Part shown: piece by piece, positions 1-8,347 of the stretch | Position numbering within the stretch: position 1 is the stretch's first letter | Layout of the letters: each line of letters begins with the position of its first letter | NCBI GenBank assembly: GCA_002796835.1 | Contig: LUGL01000002.1 | Coordinates: forward strand, 1-36,381 | Origin: Elainella saxicola E1 | Lineage (GTDB): Bacteria; Cyanobacteriota; Cyanobacteriia; Elainellales; Elainellaceae | Reading direction: 5' to 3' | DNA length: 36,381 nucleotides | Translations under genes and position numbers: made by a program | Notes under the pieces: generated by a model | What the model was told of the DNA's origin: nothing | Database searches by the model: none | The model's input: the letters and a program-made list of their open reading frames with translations, nothing else

Positions 1-558
1 CTGTTAGAGAGTCTGCTGGCTCAGGGCAAGGTTGTGCATTATTTGTGTCAAGATGAAACCCGTGTTGGACTCAAGACCCAGCAGGGCAAGGTGATTACCG
101 CTAAAGGCATCAAGCCCAAAGTGAAAGTGCAATGGGGACGTGAGAATTTCTGGATTTATGGGGCAATTGCTCCATTGAGTGGGGATTGTTGGTTGCACGA
201 GTATGAAAAGCTGAATGGGGCGTGTTTTCAGGCGTTTCTAGACTGGCTATCCGAGGAATTAGGGGAAGAGTGGGCGATTTTACAGTTGGATCAAGCTCCA
301 GCCCCTATGGCATCGACGATTCGCTGGCCGGAGAACATCATTCCTTTAGTGCAACCAGCGCATTGTCCTGAGTTGAACCCGATTGAACGATTCTGGCAAC
401 TGCTCAAACAACCACTGAAGAATAAGATATTCCCATCGTTACAAGCATTACGTCAACGGGTTCAAGCGTTGTTTGACCAAGTCACAGAGGAACAAGTCAT
501 CTCGGTATCATCGTACAATTTTATTCTAGAAGCACTATTCTATGCAGCTTCAAATTAA
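1..558 (+). CDS. IS630-family transposase, C-terminal part (cut by window edge)
   Basis: This is the DDE catalytic half of an IS630/Tc1-mariner-type transposase. The frame is open from base 1, so the gene begins outside the window; the GTG at 34 is probably internal. Visible motifs are QDETRVGLK (first Asp), LQLDQAPAP (second Asp, where many relatives have LDNA) and HCPELNPIERFW (the final Glu, in the usual NPIE-W context). The protein ends in an intact-looking tail at a TAA. About 185 residues are visible of a family usually near 340-360 over one or two frames, so activity cannot be judged. I could not define the right terminal inverted repeat in the 86 bases before pcyA. Family assignment is firm; whether the element is complete is unknown. 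Confidence 0.85.
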   Translation: MLESLLAQGKVVHYLCQDETRVGLKTQQGKVITAKGIKPKVKVQWGRENFWIYGAIAPLSGDCWLHEYEKLNGACFQAFLDWLSEELGEEWAILQLDQAPAPMASTIRWPENIIPLVQPAHCPELNPIERFWQLLKQPLKNKIFPSLQALRQRVQALFDQVTEEQVISVSSYNFILEALFYAASN

Positions 559-644
559 ATTGGTATAACAGTTTTTTGATCTAACAAAAGTTCTTATTAA
601 ATTCCTTTCTTACCAAGCCCTTTATCCATCCTTGAGCAGTCCCT

Positions 645-1376
645 ATGGTTTCCTCTGTCTCACCTGACCTGCGAGAACAGCAACATCCAGTCATTCGGCG
701 TTTGGCCGATCGGATTGAAAGTGAATGGCATCGTCATTTAGATTTATCTCCCTACCAGGTTCCAGATGAGTTGGGCTATGTGGAAGGCAAACTAGAAGGG
801 GAAAAATTGCGGATTGCCAATCGCTGCTATCAGGCTCCGCAGTTTCGTAAGTTGCATTTAGAACTGGCCCGCGTTGGCAACAGTTTAGATATTTTGCACT
901 GCGTCATGTTTCCCAACCCCGACTATGCCTTACCAATGTTTGGTACGGATCTGGTGGGAGGACGGGGTCAAATCAGCGCCGCCATTGTGGATTTATCGCC
1001 GATCAGTCCCGATCGTCAATTGCCCTCAAGCTATCAATCAGCCTTGCAAACGCTGGCGCTACCCAATTTCAGTCAGCCTCGCGATTTGCCGACCTGGGGA
1101 GACATCTTTTCAGAGTTTTGCGTTTTTATTCGTCCAGCCAACGCAGCGGAAGAAACGGCATTTATTGAACATGTGGGAATGATGCTGCGCATTCACTGTC
1201 AGCAAGCTGCTGCAACGGTGGCTACACCTGAACAGCGATCGGAAATTTTGTTAGGACAACGGCGTTACTGCACGCAACAGCAGCAAAATGATAAAACTCG
1301 CCGGGTGCTCGAAAAAGCCTTTGGCACCGAATGGACCGATCACTATATGTCCACCCTATTGTTCGATTTTGTGTGA
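645..1376 (+). CDS. pcyA: Phycocyanobilin:ferredoxin oxidoreductase
   Basis: PcyA is a ferredoxin-dependent bilin reductase that converts biliverdin IXalpha to phycocyanobilin, the chromophore of phycobilisomes and cyanobacterial phytochromes. The 243-aa length is normal for the family. The conserved block [12 protein letters not shown] near residues 44-55 and the region ILHCVMFP near 83-90 match the family. The residues equivalent to the catalytic Glu76, His88 and Asp105 of the Synechocystis enzyme appear to be Glu73, His85 and Asp102 here. The C-terminal [13 protein letters not shown] motif is also present. ATG 645 is used; no strong ribosome site precedes it. The gene lies 87 bases after the IS630 transposase, so the insertion may affect its promoter. 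It is good evidence for a phycobilisome-containing cyanobacterium. Confidence 0.97.
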   Translation: MVSSVSPDLREQQHPVIRRLADRIESEWHRHLDLSPYQVPDELGYVEGKLEGEKLRIANRCYQAPQFRKLHLELARVGNSLDILHCVMFPNPDYALPMFGTDLVGGRGQISAAIVDLSPISPDRQLPSSYQSALQTLALPNFSQPRDLPTWGDIFSEFCVFIRPANAAEETAFIEHVGMMLRIHCQQAAATVATPEQRSEILLGQRRYCTQQQQNDKTRRVLEKAFGTEWTDHYMSTLLFDFV

Positions 1377-1454
1377 TTTGATTTTGCTGGATCTGAGGGT
1401 TGGATCAAACAAGTTGGATCGCGATCGAATCAGACTCAATTTTCTGCGCAGCCT

Positions 1455-1991
1455 ATGTTGATTAACGCCAGTGTTTATTTACCATTTCCGCGTTCCTTGG
1501 TCTATGCCACCTATCGGGACAATCTGCTGGATTTGGTTGGGCAAATGCACAATGTCAAAAGCGTCAAGCTGAAGTCCCGCCAAGAACAAGGCGCTGTTGT
1601 GCAGCAAACCTATGTGTGGCATGGAAAAAGTGACATTCCCGGCATGATGCAGGCCTTTATTAGCCAGGATCTCCTGACCTGGGATGATTTTGCCACCTGG
1701 AAAAACGATGAATTTGTGACAGATTGGCGGATTCAACCCCATGCATTTAGTGAAGCGATCGTCTGGACCGGACAGGATCGGTATTTGGAATCGGGGAATG
1801 GCACGAAAATTGAAAGCAAAGGGGAGTTACGCATCGATCCTCATCGGCTACAAGGCGTCCCCAGTTTCTTTAGTGGTCAAGTCAGCCACATAGCAGAAGA
1901 GGTGTTGGCGAAACAGGCAGAACCGAATTTTCTGGAGATGAGCCGCTGTGTCAAAGCTTATTTAGAGAAAACACAAGGCTCGCGACCTTGA
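1455..1991 (+). CDS. START/SRPBCC-like protein of unknown function
   Basis: The product is 178 aa, soluble, with no signal peptide. Its opening (INASVYLPFPRSLVYATYRD) and strand-rich pattern resemble the SRPBCC/START-like fold, where an N-terminal beta strand is followed by the phrase 'P-x-x-x-V-Y/W'. Proteins of this fold bind hydrophobic ligands in a deep pocket; no ligand can be named here. It follows pcyA by 78 bases on the same strand and could be co-transcribed, but no functional link to bilin metabolism can be shown from sequence. The fold call is by pattern recognition only. Confidence 0.6.
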   Translation: MLINASVYLPFPRSLVYATYRDNLLDLVGQMHNVKSVKLKSRQEQGAVVQQTYVWHGKSDIPGMMQAFISQDLLTWDDFATWKNDEFVTDWRIQPHAFSEAIVWTGQDRYLESGNGTKIESKGELRIDPHRLQGVPSFFSGQVSHIAEEVLAKQAEPNFLEMSRCVKAYLEKTQGSRP

Positions 1992-2019
1992 TCACTATCG
2001 ATCTTAATCACTATCGATC
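1991..2019. repeat. 13-bp direct repeat ATCACTATCGATC, two copies
   Basis: The 13-mer ATCACTATCGATC occurs at 1991-2003 and again at 2007-2019, a 16-bp period. It lies right after the START-like gene and about 80 bases before cynS. It could be a tandem slip or a regulator site; it contains the CGATCG core that is over-represented in cyanobacteria, which lowers its significance. Confidence 0.6.
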
Positions 2020-2085
2020 GCTGACAAACAAACTCAACCGCAGAGAGATGGTATTGTGATTTGCATTCCACCCTCTTTTTCGGTT

Positions 2086-2091
2086 AAGGAG
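2086..2091 (+). promoter_or_regulatory. Ribosome binding site deciding the cynS start
   Basis: AAGGAG lies 5 nt before ATG 2097 and overlaps the alternative GTG at 2091, which excludes the GTG as the likely start. Confidence 0.7.
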
Positions 2092-2096
2092 TGTCC

Positions 2097-2546
2097 ATGT
2101 CTAACGTTGAGATCCCTGAAATTACTGAAAAATTACTTGCTGCCAAGCAAACTAAGGGATTGAGCTTTGCTGATTTAGAGAAAATTCTAGAACGAGATGA
2201 AGTCTGGATCGCTTCCCTGTTTTACCGACAAGCAGCCGCCTCGGTTGATGAGGCCAGCAAATTGCTGCATGCTCTCGATCTGCCACAGGATCTCATTCCT
2301 GAATTAACGGCCTACCCGACAAAGGGATTAGGACCGATCGTGCCAACCGATCCGCTCATCTATCGTTTCTATGAAATCATGCAGGTATATGGCATGCCCA
2401 TGAAAGACATCATTCAGGAAAAGTTTGGGGATGGCATCATGAGCGCAATTGATTTCACGCTGGATATTGAAAAAATAGAAGATCCCAAGGGCGATCGCGT
2501 GAAAGTAATCATGAACGGTAAGTTCTTGCCCTATAAAAAGTGGTAG
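2097..2546 (+). CDS. cynS: Cyanate hydratase (cyanase)
   Basis: CynS catalyses bicarbonate-dependent decomposition of cyanate to ammonia and CO2, detoxifying cyanate and supplying nitrogen. The 149-aa product has the N-terminal helical DNA-binding-like domain and the C-terminal catalytic block [17 protein letters not shown]...[13 protein letters not shown]. The active-site Arg, Glu and Ser appear as Arg90, Glu93 and Ser116. An upstream in-frame GTG at 2091 exists, but AAGGAG at 2086-2091 is correctly spaced (5 nt) for ATG 2097, so that start is preferred. No cyanate transporter genes (cynABD) are next to it, so it stands alone here. A stem-loop follows the stop. Confidence 0.96.
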   Translation: MSNVEIPEITEKLLAAKQTKGLSFADLEKILERDEVWIASLFYRQAAASVDEASKLLHALDLPQDLIPELTAYPTKGLGPIVPTDPLIYRFYEIMQVYGMPMKDIIQEKFGDGIMSAIDFTLDIEKIEDPKGDRVKVIMNGKFLPYKKW

Positions 2547-2559
2547 TTGACCAGAACAT

Positions 2560-2582
2560 GGGAGTGCATGAATTGTGCTCCC
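2560..2582 (+). terminator. Possible stem-loop terminator after cynS
   Basis: GGGAGTGCA (2560-2568) pairs with TGTGCTCCC (2574-2582) over nine positions, including two G-U pairs, with a 5-nt loop. The tail TCTTCTG is only moderately U-rich, so termination may be partial. Confidence 0.4.
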
Positions 2583-2591
2583 TCTTCTGAG

Positions 2592-2621
2592 TTGATTAAT
2601 ACTACTATATAATAATATAAT
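2592..2621 (+). promoter_or_regulatory. Putative promoter and overlapping AT-rich near-palindrome for the ArsR-type gene
   Basis: TTGATT (2592-2597) and TATAAT (2616-2621) are separated by 18 bp and precede the ArsR-family gene. The 14-mer TATATAATAATATA at 2606-2619 is symmetric at 12 of 14 positions and covers the start of the -10 box. ArsR-family repressors usually bind AT-rich imperfect palindromes over their own promoters, so autoregulation is a reasonable inference. Confidence 0.45.
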
Positions 2622-2665
2622 AAATCAGGTAAATCCTAAAATAACTAGACTCCATCCTGTGCTAT

Positions 2666-3004
2666 ATGACCCTACCTCCTTCCGCGCTCGCTCAAGTTGC
2701 TGATTACTTCAAAGTGCTGTCTGAACTGAGTCGATTGCAAGTGTTATGTTCTTTGCGATCGGGCTGTAAGAATGTGACTGAAATCATTGAAGAGACGGGA
2801 TTAGGGCAGGCCAACGTTTCCAAGCATCTCAAAATTCTGGCTCAGGCAGGAATTGTGTCTCGCACCCCGCAGGGAGTAAGCGTTTATTACGAAATCGCAG
2901 AGCCGTTTATTTTCGAACTATGTGAGCTAGTGGGCGATCGTCTCTCCACCCGTTTAGAAGCCCAATCCCAGCAGCTTCGGCAGCTCGAAGGATTGCGCCG
3001 ATAG
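2666..3004 (+). CDS. ArsR-family winged-helix transcriptional regulator
   Basis: This 112-aa protein is almost entirely one winged-helix domain. The recognition region is LGQANVSKHLKILAQAGIV (about residues 46-64), the hallmark of ArsR/SmtB proteins, followed by the beta-wing SRTPQGVSVYYEI. The classic ELCVCDL metal-binding motif of ArsR is absent. Three cysteines are present (Cys28, Cys34, Cys86), so a thiol, metal or redox signal is possible but not shown. The gene has its own AT-rich promoter-like region and is followed 61 bases later by bioB on the same strand, so the two could be co-transcribed. The start is the first ATG after that promoter. Target and ligand are unknown. Confidence 0.88.
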   Translation: MTLPPSALAQVADYFKVLSELSRLQVLCSLRSGCKNVTEIIEETGLGQANVSKHLKILAQAGIVSRTPQGVSVYYEIAEPFIFELCELVGDRLSTRLEAQSQQLRQLEGLRR

Positions 3005-3065
3005 GATTCTGCGTTTCTCACCTTTCGCAGTATGATTGGAAATTGCATATTTCGTAACTTCTGCC

Positions 3066-4040
3066 ATGCCAGCCACCGCTTCTCTGCTTCGCCATGATTG
3101 GACTACCGTCGAGATTCTGGCACTGTTGCAGCAACCGCTTCTGGATCTGGTCTATCAGGCCCAGACAGTTCATCGTCAATATAATCCGGGAAATGCCATC
3201 CAGTTGGCCACCTTGCTGAGCGTTAAAACCGGCGGCTGTGCGGAAAATTGTGCTTATTGTCCCCAGTCGGCCCATTATCAAACTAGCATTAAGCCAGAGC
3301 CGACGATGACTGTAGCGGAAGTGATGGCAACCGCTCAACGGGCCAAAGAAGTGGGAGCCACCCGGTTTTGCATGGGATGGGCTTGGCGGGAAATTCGGGA
3401 TGGCAAAGCCTTTGATGACATGCTGGACATGGTGCGGGGCGTTCGATCGATCGGTCTAGAAGCCTGTGTGACGGCAGGGATGCTGACAGACACTCAGGCA
3501 GAACGATTGGCAGCCGCAGGATTATCGGCCTATAACCATAATTTAGATACCAGCCCCGAATATTACGATCAGATTATTACCACGCGCACCTATGGCGATC
3601 GACTGCGGACTTTAGATTGTGTGCGGCAGGCAGGCATCACGCTTTGCTGTGGTGGCATTGTCGGCATGGGTGAATCCTTGCAGGATCGAGCCAGAATGCT
3701 GGAAATTTTGGCAACGATGCAGCCCCACCCGGAAAGTGTGCCGATTAACGCGTTGACTGCCGTAGAAGGTACGCCTTTGCAGGAACAGCAGCCGATCGAT
3801 CCACTGGAACTTGTACGCATGTGTGCCACTGCTCGGATTCTCATGCCTAAAGCGCGAATTCGCCTCAGTGCAGGCCGCAGCAATCTCAGCCGGGAAGCGC
3901 AAGTGCTCTGTTTTATGGCAGGCGTCAATTCGATTTTCTATGGCGAGAAACTGCTGACCACCGGAAATCCCGATCGAGATGCCGATCGTCAGCTCTTAGA
4001 AGACATTGGTGCAACTGCTCTCCAACCCTTCGCCGAATGA
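3066..4040 (+). CDS. bioB: Biotin synthase
   Basis: BioB is a radical SAM enzyme that inserts sulfur into dethiobiotin to make biotin, the last step of the pathway. The CxxxCxxC cluster motif is [13 protein letters not shown] (Cys58, Cys62, Cys65 from this start). Family motifs [21 protein letters not shown] and [11 protein letters not shown] (the last carrying the Arg that contacts the second cluster) are all present. An in-frame TTG at 3036 would add ten residues, but the ATG at 3066 gives a normal 324-aa length and is preferred; neither has a clear ribosome site. No other bio genes are in the window. Its end is 14 bases from the convergent SnoaL-like gene. Confidence 0.97.
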   Translation: MPATASLLRHDWTTVEILALLQQPLLDLVYQAQTVHRQYNPGNAIQLATLLSVKTGGCAENCAYCPQSAHYQTSIKPEPTMTVAEVMATAQRAKEVGATRFCMGWAWREIRDGKAFDDMLDMVRGVRSIGLEACVTAGMLTDTQAERLAAAGLSAYNHNLDTSPEYYDQIITTRTYGDRLRTLDCVRQAGITLCCGGIVGMGESLQDRARMLEILATMQPHPESVPINALTAVEGTPLQEQQPIDPLELVRMCATARILMPKARIRLSAGRSNLSREAQVLCFMAGVNSIFYGEKLLTTGNPDRDADRQLLEDIGATALQPFAE

Positions 4041-4054
4041 GCCTGACTTGTCAC

Positions 4055-4441
4055 CTAACGCATTAAGGGACTAGTATGGCGATGGATTAAAAACCAATTA
4101 CTGCCATCATACTCAAAAATATTTGTCACCATTCCCTGAGTTTCCATTCGCCGTTCCGGCACGACTTGCACCAAATTCTCAACCAAAACCATAAAAGCAA
4201 GGTTGCCCCGCACTTCGGTCGAAATCACATCTGCCGCAACTTCTAACTGTCGAGTATTCCGAAAGATCTGATCCCAAGAAAATCGAATCTGATCCCAACC
4301 CCGCAGGGCAGCTCGTCCGGGATGAATGCAGGTCACATTCGGCTCCTTCGACCAGATGGGGGCCATCGCTTCTAGATCCATGCGTTCAAACGCTTGATAA
4401 AAGGCTTGATTGGTTGCAATGACATCTTGTGCCGTAGACAT
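4055..4441 (-). CDS. SnoaL-like / NTF2-fold protein
   Basis: The product is 128 aa starting at MSTAQDVIATNQAFYQAF. The helix-rich start, the central IHPGRAALRGWDQI segment and the C-terminal strand region ending WFLIHRHTSPL match the SnoaL-like, NTF2-superfamily proteins common in cyanobacteria. Members are small ligand-binding or enzyme-like cone-shaped barrels; the substrate cannot be predicted. The frame is open upstream to 4705 but that extension has no family similarity and runs into the opposite-strand Rpn remnant, so the ATG at 4441 is chosen. It converges with bioB. Confidence 0.8.
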   Translation of the reverse strand: MSTAQDVIATNQAFYQAFERMDLEAMAPIWSKEPNVTCIHPGRAALRGWDQIRFSWDQIFRNTRQLEVAADVISTEVRGNLAFMVLVENLVQVVPERRMETQGMVTNIFEYDGSNWFLIHRHTSPLMR

Positions 4442-4574
4442 TTTATGATTCTCAATTGGGTTGACAGGTTGTTCGATGAATTGAGATAGACTCACCCAGA
4501 GTAATCTGCGGTTTAGATTGTAGCGTCTCCCTGTCGATCCGAACTGTTTTATTTTGTTGATGAGTCGCCTGTGA

Positions 4575-5245
4575 TGTAAGTGCTGGAATGCAGCAGCCTT
4601 AATGGCCAAAATGCGGATTGAACCTACCGATCGTCCCAGAGTCAAGGCAGAATACTTACGGTTATTAGCCACATTAAAGCTAGATCCAGCCCGGACTCGC
4701 CTCATCTCAGGCTTTGTGGATACTTATCTAAACTTGAGTCAGACAGAAGTAGAGGTGTTTCAAGAAGAGATTGGTAGACTGGAGGAAACAGAGCAGGAGG
4801 GCGTGATGGAGATTGTCACTAGTTGGATGCAACAAGGTATTGAGCAAGGTATTGAGCAAGGTATTGAACAGGGTGCTCAACAAGAAGCTCGTTCGCTCGT
4901 TCTGCGGCAATTGGTTCGCAAAGTAGGAGTGATACCGGAAGCAACTCAAACCCAAATTGATGAATTGTCGCTTAACTCAGATCTTGCACCTCTTGCAATA
5001 ACCCGCTCGCAGATAAATCGCGAGCTAATGGATTAACCCCACTAAAGTGGGCTGAAAGGCTTGCTTAGTCTGCTTTAGCAGAGTTTTGCTATTAGTCCGC
5101 AGTTTACTTGCGGACGGGACATGAGGTCAACAGTTAGAACAGGTGCAAGATCTGAGTTAAGCAACTGGAATTGCTGAGTGAAGCACTGCTCGATTTTGTC
5201 AACCTTTCAGACTTGCAGACTTGGTTAACTCAGACACTCAAGTGA
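4575..5245 (+). pseudogene. Rpn-family (PD-(D/E)XK) nuclease remnant, truncated and split by a MITE
   Basis: The readable part begins NAAALMAKMRIEP and continues through DRPRVKAEYLRLLATL and a QGIEQGIEQG repeat, the usual C-terminal half of Rpn/transposase_31-like proteins. The N-terminal nuclease domain is missing: an in-frame TGA at 4572 precedes the conserved 'AALMAKM' segment, so the ATG at 4602 lies inside the conserved region and is not the ancestral start. The frame now ends at 5036 inside an inserted element. Joining base 4974 to base 5160 restores a frame reading IDELSLKQLELLSEALLDF and ending at TGA 5243-5245, the expected C-terminus. The gene therefore has lost its 5' end and been interrupted. 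Near 4830-4870, a 12-bp unit (CAAGGTATTGAG) is repeated about three times. Confidence 0.8.
4975..5157. mobile_element. MITE with about 22-bp inverted repeats and internal hairpins
   Basis: Bases 4970-4991 are the exact reverse complement of 5141-5162, including the core ACTCAGATCTTGCACCT. The element is about 183 bp if a TA target duplication is assumed (4973-4974 and 5158-5159), or 181 bp if the duplication is TTAA; the sequence fits both. Inside are four stem-loops: GCTCGC/GCGAGC (5005-5025), CCCACT/AGTGGG (5038-5051), CTGCT/AGCAG (5070-5081) and GTCCGCA/TGCGGAC (5095-5115). The left part (5002-5030) reverse-complemented matches the right part (5090-5118) at about 20 of 29 positions, so the whole element is a foldback. 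It has no coding capacity and sits inside the Rpn remnant. Confidence 0.85.
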
Positions 5246-5278
5246 TCCTAGAGAAACATCTGTAGGGCGTTTTTAACT

Positions 5279-8182
5279 TCATTTTGCCTCCATCCAATTC
5301 TTACCGGCTCTGACTTCCACCACAAGCGGCACCGTCAAATCGACTGCTGATTCCATGGTTGATTTAATTTGGGGCTGCAACGCTTCCCACTCCTCTGGAT
5401 GGACTTCAAACACGAGTTCATCATGAACCTGCAGCAACAAATGGGCCCGTCGATCGCGCAAAATTTCCTGAAGCCGCACCATGGCAATTTTAATAATATC
5501 GGCGCTCGATCCTTGAATTGGAGCATTGGCTGCCGCTCGCAACAACTGAGCATCATATTGATCGCGCAATTTAATTTTGCTGAGATCGATCGCGCCAGGT
5601 TCCAGACCCCGCAGCTTTTTCAAGCTATCGCTACCAAAATTGAAATAGCGACGACGTCCTTTAATCGTTGTGACATATCCACGCGCTAAGGCTTCCTGCT
5701 GCATTTGCTGCAAATAGGCAAACACTTGGGCATATTTTTGGTTGAATCGTTCAATAAACACTTTCGCGTCTGCCGTCTTAAAGCCAGATTCACGGGCGAA
5801 CCGTTGCGCCCCCATGCCATAAATCACGCCAAAATTAATCACCTTGGCAAGGCGGCGTTCTTCAGGAGTAATCTCTTCTTTCTCAAACAGCAATTTTGCG
5901 GTGAGTGAGTGAATATCCTGGTTACTCTGATAAGTTTCTAGCAGCACTGGCTCTTGACTTAAATGAGCTAGAATCCGCAGCTCAATTTGCGAGTAGTCAG
6001 CAGCAACCATGAGCCAACCGGGTTCCGGAATAAAAGCGGCTCGAATTTGGCGGCTGAATGCTGTACGAATCGGGATATTCTGCAGGTTAGGGTTTGAAGA
6101 GGATAAGCGTCCCGTTGAAGTAATCGCCTGATTAAAATCTGTGTGAACTCGTCCTGTCTTCTGATGGACCAGTTCGGGCAACGCATCAACATAAGTAGAT
6201 TTTAATTTTGCCAATGTGCGATATTCAACGATTGCATCCACAACCGGATGATCGCCCTGTAATTTCTCTAACGTTGCGGCATCCGTGGAATAGCCTGTTT
6301 TGATTTTGCGTGACTTTTTGCGATCGAGTCCTAGTTTATTAAACAGCAATTCACTCAACTGTTTCGGAGAACCCAAACTAAACGTTTCTCCCGCAGCCTC
6401 ATAGGCTCGCTGCTCGATGCTAGCCAGATCTTGCTCCAGTTTTTTCGAGAATTGATGCAGATAATCCTGGTCGATGCGGATGCCGTGATTTTCCATCTCA
6501 GCTAACACGGGTTCAAGCGGCTGCTCAATCTCCAGCAAGAGCTGATACAGATCGGAATATTGCGATAATTCTGCCTGTAATTTCTCAACCAACTGTTTCG
6601 CAATATAAGCATCCATGCCGCAGTAGCGAGCGACAGGTTCCACGGCCAAATCCGCAATGTTTTTGCCTTTTGGCACCAGATCGCTATAGCTTTGAGACAG
6701 CAAATCCAAATATCGTAATCCTAGATCGCTCAGATTATGGCTTGCTTCTGGATTCAGCACATAGCTGGCCAGCATCGTATCAAACACCACGCCCTGTAAC
6801 GGGATGCCCTGATGCCGCAACACTAGCCGATCGTACTTGGCATTTTGCAGCACTTTTGGATAGGTCTCGCTTTCCAGAATGGGACGCAGAGCTTCCAGAA
6901 CTAGTGTTTTATCGAGATTGCCGTCCGATCGATGTCCGGTGGGAATATAGGCCACATCTGACAAACCCGCTCCCCAACAGCAGCCAATCCCAACCAGGTC
7001 TGCATCAATCGGATCGAGCGAGGTAGTTTCCGTATCCCAGGCCACGGGATTCGCAACATCGATGTAGGTCAGCAGCCGATCGACCAAAGCCTGCAACTTA
7101 TCCGGACTGTCGATCACTTGAGGCTGAATCGGCGCTTCTGTCATGCGCTGGCTGTTTTCAGTTTCTTCGGCGCTAAAGAACCAGGTATCCCCTTCTGAAT
7201 CAGCTTGTTTCGCCGCAGGTTTGGACTGAGTTGGAGTCACCTCGGTCAACACTTCACCGCCGAGCGTCTGCTGGAGCTGATTAATCTTGTTGAGGAACGA
7301 TCGAAATTCCAGCTTTTCCAGCAAAGGCGTTAGTTGGGTATGGTCAAAGCCTTTGAGCTTGCAGTCTTCCAGATCAATGCTCAATGGCACGTCCAGGTGA
7401 ATTTGGGCCATATATTGCGATCGACAAGCATCCTCATGCCCCGATTCCAATTTCTGCCGCACTGCCCCTTTGATCTCACCAAGAGAGGCATAGACTTTTT
7501 CTAAAGAGCCGTAGGTCGTGAGCAGATTCACCGCCGTCTTTTCACCAATGCCCCGCACGCCTGGAATATTATCCGACGCATCACCGCACAGCGCTTTATA
7601 GTCCACGACCTGAGAGGGCAGCACGCCCAGCTTATCCTTCACCTGCTCAATCCCGAATTCTTTGGGCGGCGGTGTGCCTTTGCCGAATGTAGTACTGAGA
7701 TATAAGACAGTCGTTTGCTCATTCGCATCAATTAGCTGAAATAAATCGCGATCGCCCGACAGAATTTTGATCCGCCAGCCTGCGTTAGTCGCCCGTCGCG
7801 ACAGCGTGCCAATAATGTCATCCGCCTCATATCCCGGCACCGTCAGCACTGGAACACTGAGGGCAACCAGCAATTCCTGCAGGTTCTGGATATCGGGAAT
7901 GAAGTCTTCAGGGGTTTCGGGCCGTCCAGCCTTGTAAGTTTCATCGGCCTCATGGCGAAAGGTTGGCTCACCCAAATCAAAGGCGATCGCCACATATTCT
8001 GGCTTTTCTGCTTCGATCGCCTCTAGCAGTGCTTTTAGAAACCCATAGGAGACGCTGGTCGGGATGCCCGTCGAAGTGCGAAGGCCACCGTCTCGTCCCT
8101 TGGCGTAGGCAAAATAGGAGCGAAAGGCGAGGGAATGCCCATCGATCAGCAGCAATTTGGGTTGGGTTTCAGGCAGGGACAT
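5279..8182 (-). CDS. polA: DNA polymerase I
   Basis: PolA fills gaps in repair and removes RNA primers. The 967-aa product has all three domains. The 5' nuclease (about 1-300) shows DGHSLAFRSYFAY, GYEADDIIG and GDASDNIPGVRGIGEKTA. The 3'-5' exonuclease (about 375-545) keeps Asp383 and Glu385 (WDTET), Asp451 (NAKYD) and Tyr520/Asp524 (RYCGMD), so proofreading looks intact. The polymerase domain has motif A DYSQIELRILAHLS (Asp729), motif B RRLAKVINFGVIYG and motif C QVHDELVF (Asp921). A short insertion around 850-880 between RRRYFNFG and AANAPIQGSSADI is longer than in E. coli. The start is ATG 8182. It follows the alpha/beta hydrolase by 165 bases on the same strand. Confidence 0.98.
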   Translation of the reverse strand: MSLPETQPKLLLIDGHSLAFRSYFAYAKGRDGGLRTSTGIPTSVSYGFLKALLEAIEAEKPEYVAIAFDLGEPTFRHEADETYKAGRPETPEDFIPDIQNLQELLVALSVPVLTVPGYEADDIIGTLSRRATNAGWRIKILSGDRDLFQLIDANEQTTVLYLSTTFGKGTPPPKEFGIEQVKDKLGVLPSQVVDYKALCGDASDNIPGVRGIGEKTAVNLLTTYGSLEKVYASLGEIKGAVRQKLESGHEDACRSQYMAQIHLDVPLSIDLEDCKLKGFDHTQLTPLLEKLEFRSFLNKINQLQQTLGGEVLTEVTPTQSKPAAKQADSEGDTWFFSAEETENSQRMTEAPIQPQVIDSPDKLQALVDRLLTYIDVANPVAWDTETTSLDPIDADLVGIGCCWGAGLSDVAYIPTGHRSDGNLDKTLVLEALRPILESETYPKVLQNAKYDRLVLRHQGIPLQGVVFDTMLASYVLNPEASHNLSDLGLRYLDLLSQSYSDLVPKGKNIADLAVEPVARYCGMDAYIAKQLVEKLQAELSQYSDLYQLLLEIEQPLEPVLAEMENHGIRIDQDYLHQFSKKLEQDLASIEQRAYEAAGETFSLGSPKQLSELLFNKLGLDRKKSRKIKTGYSTDAATLEKLQGDHPVVDAIVEYRTLAKLKSTYVDALPELVHQKTGRVHTDFNQAITSTGRLSSSNPNLQNIPIRTAFSRQIRAAFIPEPGWLMVAADYSQIELRILAHLSQEPVLLETYQSNQDIHSLTAKLLFEKEEITPEERRLAKVINFGVIYGMGAQRFARESGFKTADAKVFIERFNQKYAQVFAYLQQMQQEALARGYVTTIKGRRRYFNFGSDSLKKLRGLEPGAIDLSKIKLRDQYDAQLLRAAANAPIQGSSADIIKIAMVRLQEILRDRRAHLLLQVHDELVFEVHPEEWEALQPQIKSTMESAVDLTVPLVVEVRAGKNWMEAK

Positions 8183-8347
8183 AGGCGCAGTCCAAACAGA
8201 TGACAGGATTGGGTCGAGCGGACATTTGTTCTGCTTATGGTATAGCGAGAAATGCCGGGACTCAACAACCGACAGCCATAGTAGCGCGTCCTTGACCGAT
8301 CGCGTTTTATCGAGGGCAGATGATGGCTGGAAATTCAGGCCGAAAAT

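Noticed and set aside
2051-2064. Possible NtcA site before cynS
   Set aside because: The bases read GTA-N8-TGC, not GTA-N8-TAC; the second half-site does not match.
4442-4705. N-terminal extension of the SnoaL-like frame to 216 aa
   Set aside because: The extension lacks family similarity and overlaps the opposite-strand Rpn remnant; the ATG at 4441 gives a typical start and length.
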